This document shows positions 50,644-58,340 of a stretch of 64,000 nt of DNA, piece by piece. Source of the DNA: JAKALD01 sp963817785 (lineage in GTDB: Bacteria; Pseudomonadota; Gammaproteobacteria; Burkholderiales; SG8-39). The notes beneath the pieces are model-generated. The model saw only the letters and a list, made by a program, of their open reading frames with translations. It was not told the DNA's origin and ran no database searches. The translations under genes and the position numbers were made by a program. Where the stretch lies: NCBI GenBank assembly GCA_963817785.1, contig CAWFPL010000007.1:62001-126000 (forward strand), read 5' to 3'. Position 1 is the first letter of the stretch, and each line of letters begins with the position of its first letter.

Positions 50644-51774
50644 CTAACCTTCGAAGAACTCCTTGACCTTCTCGAACCAGCTCTTCGAGCGGGGGTTGTG
50701 CCGTGCAATATCCTTCTGGCTGATGGCCTCGAACTCGCGCAGCAGTTCCCTTTGCCGCTCGGTGAGGTTGACGGCGGTCTCCACGACGACGTGGCAATAC
50801 AGATCCCCCGGAGCCTGGCTGCGCACGCCCTTGATGCCCTTGCCGCGCAGGCGGAAGGTCTTGCCGCTCTGGCTTTCCGCCGGGATCTTGATGCGCGCTA
50901 AGGCCGAACCATCCAGCGTCGGGATTTCGATCTCGCCGCCGAGCGCTGCGGTAACGAAGGACACCGGCATCTCGCAGTGCAGGTCGTCGTTGTCGCGCTG
51001 GAACACGGCGTGTGGCCGGACATGTACTTGCACATATAGATCGCCGGCCGGTCCGCCGTTGACACCGGCCTCGCCCTCGCCGGCGAGGCGTACCCGGTCG
51101 CCCTCGTCCACTCCCGCGGGGATGCGCACCGCGAGCGTTTTCTGGTGCTTGACGCGGCCGGCGCCCCCGCAGGACGTGCAGGGATTCGGGATGATGTGGC
51201 CGCTGCCGTGGCAGCGCGGACAGGTCTGGGCGATCGAGAACGGGCCCTGCGAGATGCGCACCTGGCCCGCCCCGCGACAGGTCGGGCAGGTCTGGGTCTG
51301 GGTGCCGGGGCGCGCGCCGCTGCCGCCGCAGGTTTCGCAGGCGGCCATGGTCGGGATGCGGATCTTGGTGTCGAGGCCGTGCGCCGCCTGCTCGAGCGTA
51401 ATCTCGAGGTTGTAGCGCAGGTCGGCGCCGCGGTACACGCCCGAGCGCGAACCGCGGCCCCCGCCGAAGATCTCGCCGAAGATGTCGCTGAAGATGTCGC
51501 CGACGCCGCCGAAGCCGGCAGCGCCGCCCGCGCCCATTCCGGCCTGCGGGTCGATCCCGGCGTGACCGAACTGATCGAAGGCGGCGCGTTTCTGCGTGTC
51601 CGTGAGCACCTCGTAGGCCTCCTTAGCCTCCTTAAAGTGCTCCTCGGCCTTGGGGTTGTCCGGATTGCGGTCCGGATGCCACTTCATGGCGAGCTTGCGG
51701 TACGCCTTCTTGATGTCTTCTTCGCTGGCGTCGCGGTTGACGCCGAGGACTTCGTAGTAGTCGCGCTTGGCCAT
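50644..51774 (-). CDS. dnaJ: Chaperone DnaJ
   Basis: Hsp40 co-chaperone that delivers clients to DnaK and stimulates its ATPase. 376 residues. J domain at 1-70 with HPD at about 33-35 (KWHPDRNPDN). Gly/Phe-rich region about 75-110. The zinc region has four CxxCxGxG units: CETCGGSG, CPTCRGAG, CPRCHGSG and CTSCGGAG. A C-terminal substrate domain follows. It lies 116 bases after dnaK, with a strong hairpin between them. Confidence 0.98.
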   Translation of the reverse strand: MAKRDYYEVLGVNRDASEEDIKKAYRKLAMKWHPDRNPDNPKAEEHFKEAKEAYEVLTDTQKRAAFDQFGHAGIDPQAGMGAGGAAGFGGVGDIFSDIFGEIFGGGRGSRSGVYRGADLRYNLEITLEQAAHGLDTKIRIPTMAACETCGGSGARPGTQTQTCPTCRGAGQVRISQGPFSIAQTCPRCHGSGHIIPNPCTSCGGAGRVKHQKTLAVRIPAGVDEGDRVRLAGEGEAGVNGGPAGDLYVQVHVRPHAVFQRDNDDLHCEMPVSFVTAALGGEIEIPTLDGSALARIKIPAESQSGKTFRLRGKGIKGVRSQAPGDLYCHVVVETAVNLTERQRELLREFEAISQKDIARHNPRSKSWFEKVKEFFEG

Positions 51775-51856
51775 GTCTGTTTACTGCGCTGGATAACAAG
51801 CGGCCGAGCCGAACGGCACGACGGCTCGCGTCGGTCGCTCCAGCTCGGCCAGTCAA

Positions 51857-51879
51857 GGCGTCGCGCCAGGCGCGACGCC
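51857..51879 (-). other. dnaK-dnaJ intergenic hairpin
   Basis: GGCGTCGCGC (51857-51866) and GCGCGACGCC (51870-51879) are perfect 10-base arms around a 3-base loop. There is no U-tract in the direction of transcription, so it is more likely an RNA-processing or stability element than a terminator. Confidence 0.6.
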
Positions 51880-51890
51880 CATTACGGCAC

Positions 51891-53828
51891 TCAGCCCGCC
51901 TTCTTGTCCTTGACCTCGGTGAACTCGGCATCGACGACGTTGCCGTCGTCCTTCTTGCCGCCGGCCTCGTCCTTCGCGCCGCCCGCCGCGGCCTGCTGCT
52001 GCGCCTGCGTCTCGGCGTACATCTTCTCGCCGAGCTTCTGCGCGGCTTGCGCCAGGGCCTGCGACTGGGCTTCAATCTTCGCCTTGTCGTCGGACTTGAG
52101 CGCGACCTCGGCGTCCTTCAGGGCCGCCTCGATCTTGTCCTTCTCGCCAGACTCGAGCTTGTCGCCGTAATCCTTGATCGACTTGCGCACCGAGTGCACC
52201 AGCGCCTCGCACTGGTTGCGGGCGTTGACCAGCTCGTGCGCCTTCCGGTCCTCGTCGGCGTGCACCTCGGCGTCCTTGACCATGTTCTGGATCTCCTCTT
52301 CGGAGAGGCCGGAGCTCGCCTGGATCTTGATCTTCGCTTCCTTGCCGGTCGCCTTGTCCTTCGCCGAGACGTGCAGGATGCCGTTGGCGTCGATGTCGAA
52401 CGTCACCTCGATCTGCGGCATGCCGCGCGGCGCCGGCGGAATGTCGGTCAGGTTGAACTGACCGAGGCTCTTGTTGCCGGCCGCCATCTCGCGCTCGCCC
52501 TGCAGCACGTGGATCGTCACCGCGGTCTGGCTGTCGTCCGCGGTCGAGAACACCTGCTGGGCTTTGGTCGGCACCGTGGTGTTCTTCTGGATGAGTTTGG
52601 TCATCACGCCACCCAGCGTCTCGATGCCGAGCGACAACGGAGTGACATCGAGCAGCAGCACGTCCTTCACGTCGCCTTTCAGCACGCCGGCCTGGATCGC
52701 GGCGCCGACCGCCACCGCCTCGTCCGGGTTCACGTCCTTCCTCGGCTCCTTGCCGAAGAATTCGCGCACCTTGTCCTGGACCTTCGGCATGCGCGTCATG
52801 CCGCCGACCAGGATCACGTCGTCGATGTCGGAGACCTTGACGCCCGCGTCCTTGATGGCAATGCGGCACGGCTCGATGGTGCGCTCGATCAGTTCGTCGA
52901 CCAGCGCTTCGAACTTGGCGCGCGTGATCTTCATCGCCAGGTGCTTCGGGCCGGACGCGTCCGCGGTGACGTAGGGCAGATTGATCTCGGTCTGCTGCGA
53001 CGACGAGAGCTCGATCTTCGCCTTCTCGGCGGACTCCTTCAGCCGCTGCAGCGCGAGCACGTCTTTCGACAGGTCGACGCCCTGGTCCTTCTTGAACTCG
53101 GTGACGATGTAGTCCATCAGCCGCTGGTCGAAGTCCTCGCCGCCCAGGAACGTATCGCCGTTGGTGGACAGCACCTCGAACTGCTTCTCGCCCTCGACGT
53201 CCGCGATCTCGATGATCGAGATGTCGAACGTGCCGCCGCCCAGGTCATAGACCGCGATCTTGCGGTCGCCCTTGCCCTGCCTGTCCATGCCAAAGGCAAG
53301 CGCGGCCGCGGTCGGCTCGTTGATGATGCGCTTGACCTCCAGGCCCGCGATGCGGCCGGCGTCCTTGGTCGCCTGACGCTGCGAGTCGTTGAAGTATGCG
53401 GGGACCGTGATGACCGCCTCGCTGACTTCTTCGCCCAGATAATCCTCGGCGGTTTTCTTCATCTTGCGCAGCACTTCCGCCGACACCTGCTGCGACGCGA
53501 TCTGCTTGCCGCGCACCTCCACCCAGGCATCCCCGTTGTCGGCCTTGACGATCTTGAAGGGCATCAGGCCGATGTCCTTCTGCACTTCCTTTTCCTCGAA
53601 ACGGCGCCCGATCAGGCGCTTGACCGCAAACAGGGTGTTCTTGGCGTTGGTGACCGCCTGGCGCTTGGCCGGCGCGCCAACCAGGATCTCGCCTTCGTCC
53701 GTATACGCCACGATGGACGGCGTGGTGCGCGCGCCCTCCGAGTTCTCGATCACCTTGGACTTGCCGCCCTCCATGATCGCCACGCACGAATTGGTCGTGC
53801 CCAAGTCAATGCCGATGATCTTTCCCAT
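51891..53828 (-). CDS. dnaK: Chaperone DnaK (Hsp70)
   Basis: ATP-driven chaperone. 645 residues. IIGIDLGTTNSCVAIMEGG opens the ATPase domain; VYDLGGGTFDISIIEI and ILVGGMTRMPKVQ are Hsp70 signatures. Substrate domain about 390-505, lid about 510-605, and the disordered acidic tail ends GNVVDAEFTEVKDKKAG. A sigma32 promoter lies upstream within the end of grpE. Confidence 0.99.
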   Translation of the reverse strand: MGKIIGIDLGTTNSCVAIMEGGKSKVIENSEGARTTPSIVAYTDEGEILVGAPAKRQAVTNAKNTLFAVKRLIGRRFEEKEVQKDIGLMPFKIVKADNGDAWVEVRGKQIASQQVSAEVLRKMKKTAEDYLGEEVSEAVITVPAYFNDSQRQATKDAGRIAGLEVKRIINEPTAAALAFGMDRQGKGDRKIAVYDLGGGTFDISIIEIADVEGEKQFEVLSTNGDTFLGGEDFDQRLMDYIVTEFKKDQGVDLSKDVLALQRLKESAEKAKIELSSSQQTEINLPYVTADASGPKHLAMKITRAKFEALVDELIERTIEPCRIAIKDAGVKVSDIDDVILVGGMTRMPKVQDKVREFFGKEPRKDVNPDEAVAVGAAIQAGVLKGDVKDVLLLDVTPLSLGIETLGGVMTKLIQKNTTVPTKAQQVFSTADDSQTAVTIHVLQGEREMAAGNKSLGQFNLTDIPPAPRGMPQIEVTFDIDANGILHVSAKDKATGKEAKIKIQASSGLSEEEIQNMVKDAEVHADEDRKAHELVNARNQCEALVHSVRKSIKDYGDKLESGEKDKIEAALKDAEVALKSDDKAKIEAQSQALAQAAQKLGEKMYAETQAQQQAAAGGAKDEAGGKKDDGNVVDAEFTEVKDKKAG

Positions 53829-53864
53829 GTGGATTCCCTTGTCTGCTTCGTAACTTAGTGTTGG

Positions 53865-53893
53865 ATATGGGGTATCCGGAGCCCGCTTTCAAG
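53865..53893 (-). promoter_or_regulatory. Sigma32 heat-shock promoter of dnaK
   Basis: On the minus strand CTTGAAA (53887-53893), 14 bases, CCCCATAT (53865-53872). This matches the RpoH consensus CTTGAAA-N13-15-CCCCATnT exactly. The -35 overlaps the grpE stop codon. The predicted start is about 30 bases before the dnaK ATG. Confidence 0.88.
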
Positions 53894-54440
53894 CGTCGTT
53901 TGCCGGTCGGGGCTTGGCCACCGTGACCAGCGCCGGGCGCAGCACCCGGTCGTGCAGCAAATAGCCTTTTTGCATCACCGCAAGGACAGTATTCGGCTCG
54001 CCGTCGGACTCAACCGCGGCCATCGCCTGGTGGCGATGGGGATCGAAGCGTTCACCGGCGGCCGGTTCGAGCGCGCTCACCTGACCCTGCTCGAGAGCGG
54101 CGCACAGCTGCTTCAAGGTCAGTTCGACGCCGCTGCGCAGCGTTTCGGGCGCGGTGTCACCCGTCCCGAGAGCCGCCTCCAGGCTGTCGACCACCGGCAG
54201 CAGGCCCTGCACGAAGCGCTCGATCGCGAATTTTTGCGCCGCCGCAACGTCGGCCTGGGCACGCTTGCGCCCGTTTTCCGCGTCGGCGAGCGCGCGTAGT
54301 CTGGCGTTGCGTTGCTCGTCCGCCTGGGCTCGGGCCTCGGCGAGCAACTCCTCGCAGGAGCGCTCCCCGGGCTGCGCCTCGGGGGACGGGGTTTGCCCCA
54401 TGCTGGGTGCGGATTCAGGTTGCTGAGTCGATTCGGACAT
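53889..54440 (-). CDS. grpE: Nucleotide exchange factor GrpE
   Basis: Releases ADP from DnaK. 183 residues. A disordered Ser/Pro/Gln-rich N-terminus is followed by a long coiled coil (about 30-85, with ARAQADEQRNARLRALADAE) and the beta-wing domain with ALEPAAGERFDPHRHQAMAA. It is the first gene of grpE-dnaK-dnaJ and has its own sigma32-like promoter at 54479-54506. Confidence 0.97.
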   Translation of the reverse strand: MSESTQQPESAPSMGQTPSPEAQPGERSCEELLAEARAQADEQRNARLRALADAENGRKRAQADVAAAQKFAIERFVQGLLPVVDSLEAALGTGDTAPETLRSGVELTLKQLCAALEQGQVSALEPAAGERFDPHRHQAMAAVESDGEPNTVLAVMQKGYLLHDRVLRPALVTVAKPRPANDA

Positions 54441-54478
54441 GCGATTCCATTCAAACAGTAGGCTTCAAACCGCTTGGA

Positions 54479-54506
54479 AGCTGGGGATGGCCGGCCACGG
54501 TTCAAG
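54479..54506 (-). promoter_or_regulatory. Sigma32 heat-shock promoter of grpE
   Basis: On the minus strand CTTGAAC (54500-54506), 13 bases, CCCCAGCT (54479-54486). This is 6 of 7 for the -35 and 6 of 7 defined positions for the -10. It leaves a leader of about 32 bases before ATG 54440. Confidence 0.7.
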
Positions 54507-54520
54507 GGCGGCATGCGAAA

Positions 54521-55238
54521 ATGTTCCGCATGTCCGAACTTCCACAAGCCGTCGATCTGCGGGGCAAACCGGAAAGCCGGGTGCACCTGGCGGCGCTCGC
54601 CGCGGTGCGCGAGCTGGGCCCAGGCAGGACCTGCGTGCTGCTCACGCGCGAGGACCCGGCGCTGCTGATGGCGAGCCTCAACCTGCAGCTGCGCGACGCC
54701 CTGGCCTGGGAGACGGCGCCGGGCGCGGACCACTGGCGCACTACCGTGCGGCCCGCCGCCGACACCTTGCCCAGGGACTTGATCGATACGCTCACCCGCG
54801 ATCATCGCCGGCTCGACGAGCTGCTGGCGCGCGCTCTGCGCCGGCTCAATGCAGGCGACGCGGGCCGGGCGAAGAGCCTGCTCGACGGATTCGCGGCCGG
54901 GCTGCGCCGGCACGTCCGTGCCGAAAACGACATCATTGCGCCGGCGCTCGGGCCCGAGGCGCGCTTCGAGCCGCTGGAGATTATGCTGCGCGAGCACGTC
55001 GAGCTGACCGAGCAACTGCAGGCGGTGGAACAGTGCTTCGCGGAGGTGCCCGCCGGGCAAGCGCCGCAAGCGTGGGAAATCGAGCCCTTCGTGGCGATCC
55101 TCTCGGGCACGCTCGCCAAGCACGAGCATCGCGAGGAGGGTGGTTCTGTTTCCGGCTTGGGCTGCGGCGCTCGGTGGGCGTCCAGCCGCCGAGCGCGAGG
55201 CGCTGCACGCCCGGGTGCAGGAAGCGCTTCGATCCTAG
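54521..55238 (+). pseudogene. Hemerythrin-domain protein (DUF2249-like N-terminus), apparent frameshift
   Basis: From ATG 54521 (or 54530) the protein has a DUF2249/TusA-like N-terminus (about 1-85, VDLRGKPESRVHLAALAAV) and then a hemerythrin-type helical domain with H and E ligands in TLTRDHRRLDELL, LRRHVRAENDIIAPAL, LREHVELTEQL and KHEHREE. After HREEG at about 55141 the frame becomes senseless and runs on into the antisense of hemH. Removing one base there gives VLFPAWAAALGGRPAAERE and a stop at 55236-55238, exactly the expected hemerythrin end. So the gene is real but carries one extra base, by mutation or assembly error. The likely role is O2, NO or iron sensing or binding. It diverges from grpE. 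Confidence 0.78.
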
Positions 55239-56314
55239 CGTACGGCGCCCAGGGCGCGCGCCCGTGCGGCCTGGGCGGCAACATCACCGGGGGCCTGGGC
55301 GGTGCGCACCCAGCCGTGCTCGGCGGCGATCGTCGCCATGGCCGAGATCCACTCGGCCGACTCGTTGAGGCAGGGCACCAGGGCGAACTGCTTGCCGCCG
55401 TGGGCGACGAAGGCGGCGCGCGCCACGATGCCGATCTCCTCCAGCGTCTCCAGGCAGTCGGCGACGAAGCCCGGACACGCGACATCGACCCGCTGCACGC
55501 CGGCCCGGGCCAGCGTGACCAGCGTCGGCTCGGTGTACGGTTGCAGCCACTCGGCGCGGCCGAAACGCGATTGGAAGGTGACCACGTAGTCGCTCGTAGC
55601 GAGGCCGAGCGCTTCCGCGAGCAGCCGCGCAGTCTTGTGGCACTCGCAGTGGTAGGGGTCGCCTCGCTCCAGCGTGTAGCGCGGCAGGCCGTGAAAACTC
55701 ATCACCAGTTTGTCGCCGCGGCCGTGCGCGACCCAGTGGCGTTGCACGCCGGCGGCAAGCGCGGCGATGTACGCCGGGTGGTCGTGAAAGTGCTTCACGC
55801 AGCGCAGCTCGGGCACGTTGCGCGCACCTGCCAGCCACGCGCCGACGGCGTCGAACGCGCTCGCCGTGGTGCTCGCCGCGTATTGGGGATAGAGCGGGAG
55901 CACCAGGATGCGCCCGCAACCCGCGGTACGCAGCCGTTGCAGCGCCTGCGCCACGCTGGGCGCGCCGTAGCGCATTGCGTGTTCCACGCGGGGACCGTCG
56001 GCGCCGAGCGTCTCCGCGAGCAGGCCCGCCTGGCGCGCGGTGTGCAGGGCCAGCGGCGAGCCCTCCGCAGTCCAGATCGCGGCGTACTTTTCCGCCGAGC
56101 GCGCCGGCCGCTGGTTCAGGATGACGCCGTACAGGATCGGCAGCCAGGCCAGCCGCGGGATCTCGACGACGCGTGGATCGGCCAGGAACTCGGCGAGGTA
56201 ACGCCGCACCGCGCGCGTCGTGGGCGCGGCCGGCGTGCCGAGGTTGATCAGCAGGATGCCGTCGCGCGCGGGCTGACCGTGCTCGAACGCCGGCTCGGGG
56301 CGGTAGCGGGGCAC
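55235..56314 (-). CDS. hemH: Ferrochelatase
   Basis: Inserts Fe(II) into protoporphyrin IX, the last step of haem synthesis. 359 residues. GILLINLGTPAAPTTRAVRRYLAEFLADPRVVE is the family start, in shorter form LLINLGTPAAPTTRAVRRYL. The catalytic histidine is in VMSFHGLPRYTLERGD; the second-site acid is in CPGFVADCLETLEEI. Its stop overlaps that of the hemerythrin gene, which converges on it. It follows hrcA by 13 bases on the same strand. Confidence 0.97.
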   Translation of the reverse strand: MPRYRPEPAFEHGQPARDGILLINLGTPAAPTTRAVRRYLAEFLADPRVVEIPRLAWLPILYGVILNQRPARSAEKYAAIWTAEGSPLALHTARQAGLLAETLGADGPRVEHAMRYGAPSVAQALQRLRTAGCGRILVLPLYPQYAASTTASAFDAVGAWLAGARNVPELRCVKHFHDHPAYIAALAAGVQRHWVAHGRGDKLVMSFHGLPRYTLERGDPYHCECHKTARLLAEALGLATSDYVVTFQSRFGRAEWLQPYTEPTLVTLARAGVQRVDVACPGFVADCLETLEEIGIVARAAFVAHGGKQFALVPCLNESAEWISAMATIAAEHGWVRTAQAPGDVAAQAARARALGAVR

Positions 56315-56327
56315 GGCCAGGCAAGCC

Positions 56328-57347
56328 CTAGCTATGCGACAGCGCGCTCGACAGGAGCTTCGCGGTGACGTCGACGATCGGGATCACGCGGTCGTACGCC
56401 ATGCGCGTGGGGCCGATGACGCCGACCGTCCCGACCACTTCGCCGCCCACCTTGTAGGGCGCCGTGACGACGCTCACGTCGTCCGGTGTGGAGACCCCGG
56501 ACTCGCCGCCGATGAAGATCTGCACGCCCTGGCCGCGCAGCGACAAGTCGAGGATCTGCAGCAGCAGGCTCTTGCGCTCGAACAGGTCGAACAGCTGGCG
56601 CAACCGGGTCATGTCCTGCGACAGATCGCGCACTGCAAGCAGGTTGCGTTCGCCCGAGATCACGTATTGCTCGCTGTCCTCGGCCACGGCGCGGTTGCCC
56701 GCTTCCAGGGCGGCGCTCATCAGCTGAATCATGTCCTGCCGCAGCTCGTGCAGTTCCTTGTTCAGGCGCTGGCGCACGTCCTCGAAGCTCTGCCCGGAGT
56801 AGTTCTGGTTGATGTAGTTGGCCGCCGAGACGAGCTCCGCCGGGCGGTAATCGCGGTCGGTGGCCAGGATCCGGTTCTGCACGTCGCCCTCCGGCGTGAC
56901 CACGATCAGCAGTACCCGCTTCTCGGACAGCTTCAGGAACTCGATCTGCCGAAAGGTCACCGCGCGGCGCCGGGGCGCCATGACGATGCCCGCGAACTGG
57001 GTGAGCTGCGACAGCAGCTGCGAGGCGGCCTGGATCGCGCGCTGCGGGTTGTCGGGATGCAGCTGGTCTTCGAGCTGGTGCAGCGCGCCGGACTCCAGGG
57101 TCTTCACCACCAGCAGCGCATCGACGAAAAAGCGGTAGCCGAGCGGCGTCGGAATGCGCCCGGCCGAAGTGTGCGGGCTGGCGATCAGCCCCAGCTCCTC
57201 GAGGTCCGACATGACGTTGCGGATCGTGGCCGGCGAGAGATCCAGGCCGGAATACTTGGACAGCGTGCGCGAGCCCACCGGCTGACCCTCGGCGATGTAG
57301 CGCTCGACCAGGGTCTTCAGCAGAATTTGCGCTCGCCGATCCAGCAT
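56328..57347 (-). CDS. hrcA: Heat-inducible transcription repressor HrcA
   Basis: Repressor of chaperone genes that binds the CIRCE operator. 339 residues from ATG 57347. The N-terminal winged helix shows RAQILLKTLVERYIAEGQPV and LDLSPATIRNVMSDLEELG. The central domain contains HTSAGRIPTPLGYRFFVD. No CIRCE repeat was found next to grpE, dnaK, dnaJ or hrcA, so its target (often groESL) is elsewhere. A -10-like TACAAT lies only 6 bases before the ATG. Confidence 0.96.
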   Translation of the reverse strand: MLDRRAQILLKTLVERYIAEGQPVGSRTLSKYSGLDLSPATIRNVMSDLEELGLIASPHTSAGRIPTPLGYRFFVDALLVVKTLESGALHQLEDQLHPDNPQRAIQAASQLLSQLTQFAGIVMAPRRRAVTFRQIEFLKLSEKRVLLIVVTPEGDVQNRILATDRDYRPAELVSAANYINQNYSGQSFEDVRQRLNKELHELRQDMIQLMSAALEAGNRAVAEDSEQYVISGERNLLAVRDLSQDMTRLRQLFDLFERKSLLLQILDLSLRGQGVQIFIGGESGVSTPDDVSVVTAPYKVGGEVVGTVGVIGPTRMAYDRVIPIVDVTAKLLSSALSHS

Positions 57348-57353
57348 GGCTTC

Positions 57354-57359
57354 ATTGTA
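57354..57359 (-). promoter_or_regulatory. -10 element of hrcA, predicting a leaderless message
   Basis: On the minus strand TACAAT (57354-57359) is followed by six bases and the hrcA ATG. Transcription would then start at or beside the initiation codon. No clear -35 is present. Confidence 0.4.
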
Positions 57360-57436
57360 CACAAGCTCTCGGCAAGCCTTTGAGCCGAAAGGCGCTCCCG
57401 GGCTTGGGCCGCGATGGGACGGGGGCTGCCTGCGGT

Positions 57437-57442
57437 TACAAT
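57437..57442 (+). promoter_or_regulatory. -10 element of nadK, predicting a leaderless message
   Basis: TACAAT (57437-57442) is followed by six bases and the nadK ATG, a mirror of the divergent hrcA arrangement 78 bases away. No clear -35 is present. Confidence 0.4.
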
Positions 57443-57448
57443 CCCGGC

Positions 57449-58336
57449 ATGCCGCTCGCCTTCCGTTGCATCGCCCTGATCGGCAAGCGCAGCCCCGAGA
57501 TCGCGGACTCGCTGAACGCGTTGCGCGCGCTGCTGCGCTCACGCGGCTGCGAAGTCCGCGTCGAGCGCGAGACTGCCGCCTGCGTCGGGGAGCACGGCGC
57601 GGCGGCCGACTACGATGAGATCGGCCGCAGCTGCGATCTGGCGATCGTCCTCGGCGGCGACGGCACCATGCTCGCGGCCGCGCGCAACCTGGTGCGCCAC
57701 GGGGTGCCGCTCGCCGGCATCAACCAGGGCCGGGTCGGGTTCATGACCGACATCGGGTGGAAGGACATGCAGACCTCGGTCGACGCGATCCTGGAGGGGC
57801 GGCACTCGATCGAGGAACGCTCGCTGCTCGACGCCGAAATCCGCCGCGATGGCCGCGTCCTGCTGCGCACGCTGGCCCTCAACGAAGCGGTGGTCGGCAA
57901 GGGCTCGCAGGGCCGCCTGATCGAGTTCGCCGTTTACATCGACGGCGAGTACGTGTACACGCAGCGCTCCGACGGGGTCATCGTGGCGACGCCCACCGGT
58001 TCCACCGCCTACGCGCTGTCGGCGCAGGGGCCGATCCTGCAGCCGAGCGTGCCGGCGTTCGCGCTGGTGCCGCTCAACCCGCATACGCTGTCCTCGCGCC
58101 CGGTCAGCGTCAGCGACCGCAGCACGATTGAGATCGTGCTGGTGCACGCCGTCGACGCGCGCGCGCACTTCGACGGCTACGCGCTGGCCGACATGGCGGA
58201 AGGCGACCGTCTGGTGCTGCGCCGCTCGGGCGACGCGATCCGCTTCGTTCACCCGCCCGGCTACAGCTACTTCGTGATGCTGCGCGAGAAGCTGCGCTGG
58301 AGCGAGCCGGTCGAGAAGAATCGCGAGCGGGAGTGA
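57449..58336 (+). CDS. nadK: NAD kinase
   Basis: Makes NADP from NAD. 295 residues from ATG 57449. The diacylglycerol-kinase-like motif is VLGGDGTMLAAARNL (about 69-83). NQGRVGFMTDI, LNEAVVGKGSQGRLIEF and VATPTGSTAYALSAQGP are family motifs. It is followed by recN 4 bases later and diverges from hrcA, as in most betaproteobacteria. Confidence 0.97.
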   Translation: MPLAFRCIALIGKRSPEIADSLNALRALLRSRGCEVRVERETAACVGEHGAAADYDEIGRSCDLAIVLGGDGTMLAAARNLVRHGVPLAGINQGRVGFMTDIGWKDMQTSVDAILEGRHSIEERSLLDAEIRRDGRVLLRTLALNEAVVGKGSQGRLIEFAVYIDGEYVYTQRSDGVIVATPTGSTAYALSAQGPILQPSVPAFALVPLNPHTLSSRPVSVSDRSTIEIVLVHAVDARAHFDGYALADMAEGDRLVLRRSGDAIRFVHPPGYSYFVMLREKLRWSEPVEKNRERE

Positions 58337-58340
58337 CCGG

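Noticed and set aside
52047..53858. 603-residue open frame opposite dnaK
   Set aside because: Long frames antisense to dnaK are a known codon-bias artefact in high-GC genomes. The translation is repetitive in Arg, Asp, Leu and His, with no domain and no ribosome-binding site.
54407..56368. 653-residue frame fusing the hemerythrin domain to a long C-terminus
   Set aside because: Everything after about 55141 is antisense to hemH and lacks protein character. A one-base frameshift explains it better than a fusion.
54441..57448. CIRCE operator (TTAGCACTC-N9-GAGTGCTAA) expected near hrcA or the dnaK operon
   Set aside because: Looked for around grpE, dnaK, dnaJ and hrcA; no copy or near copy was seen. 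Sigma32 promoters are present instead.
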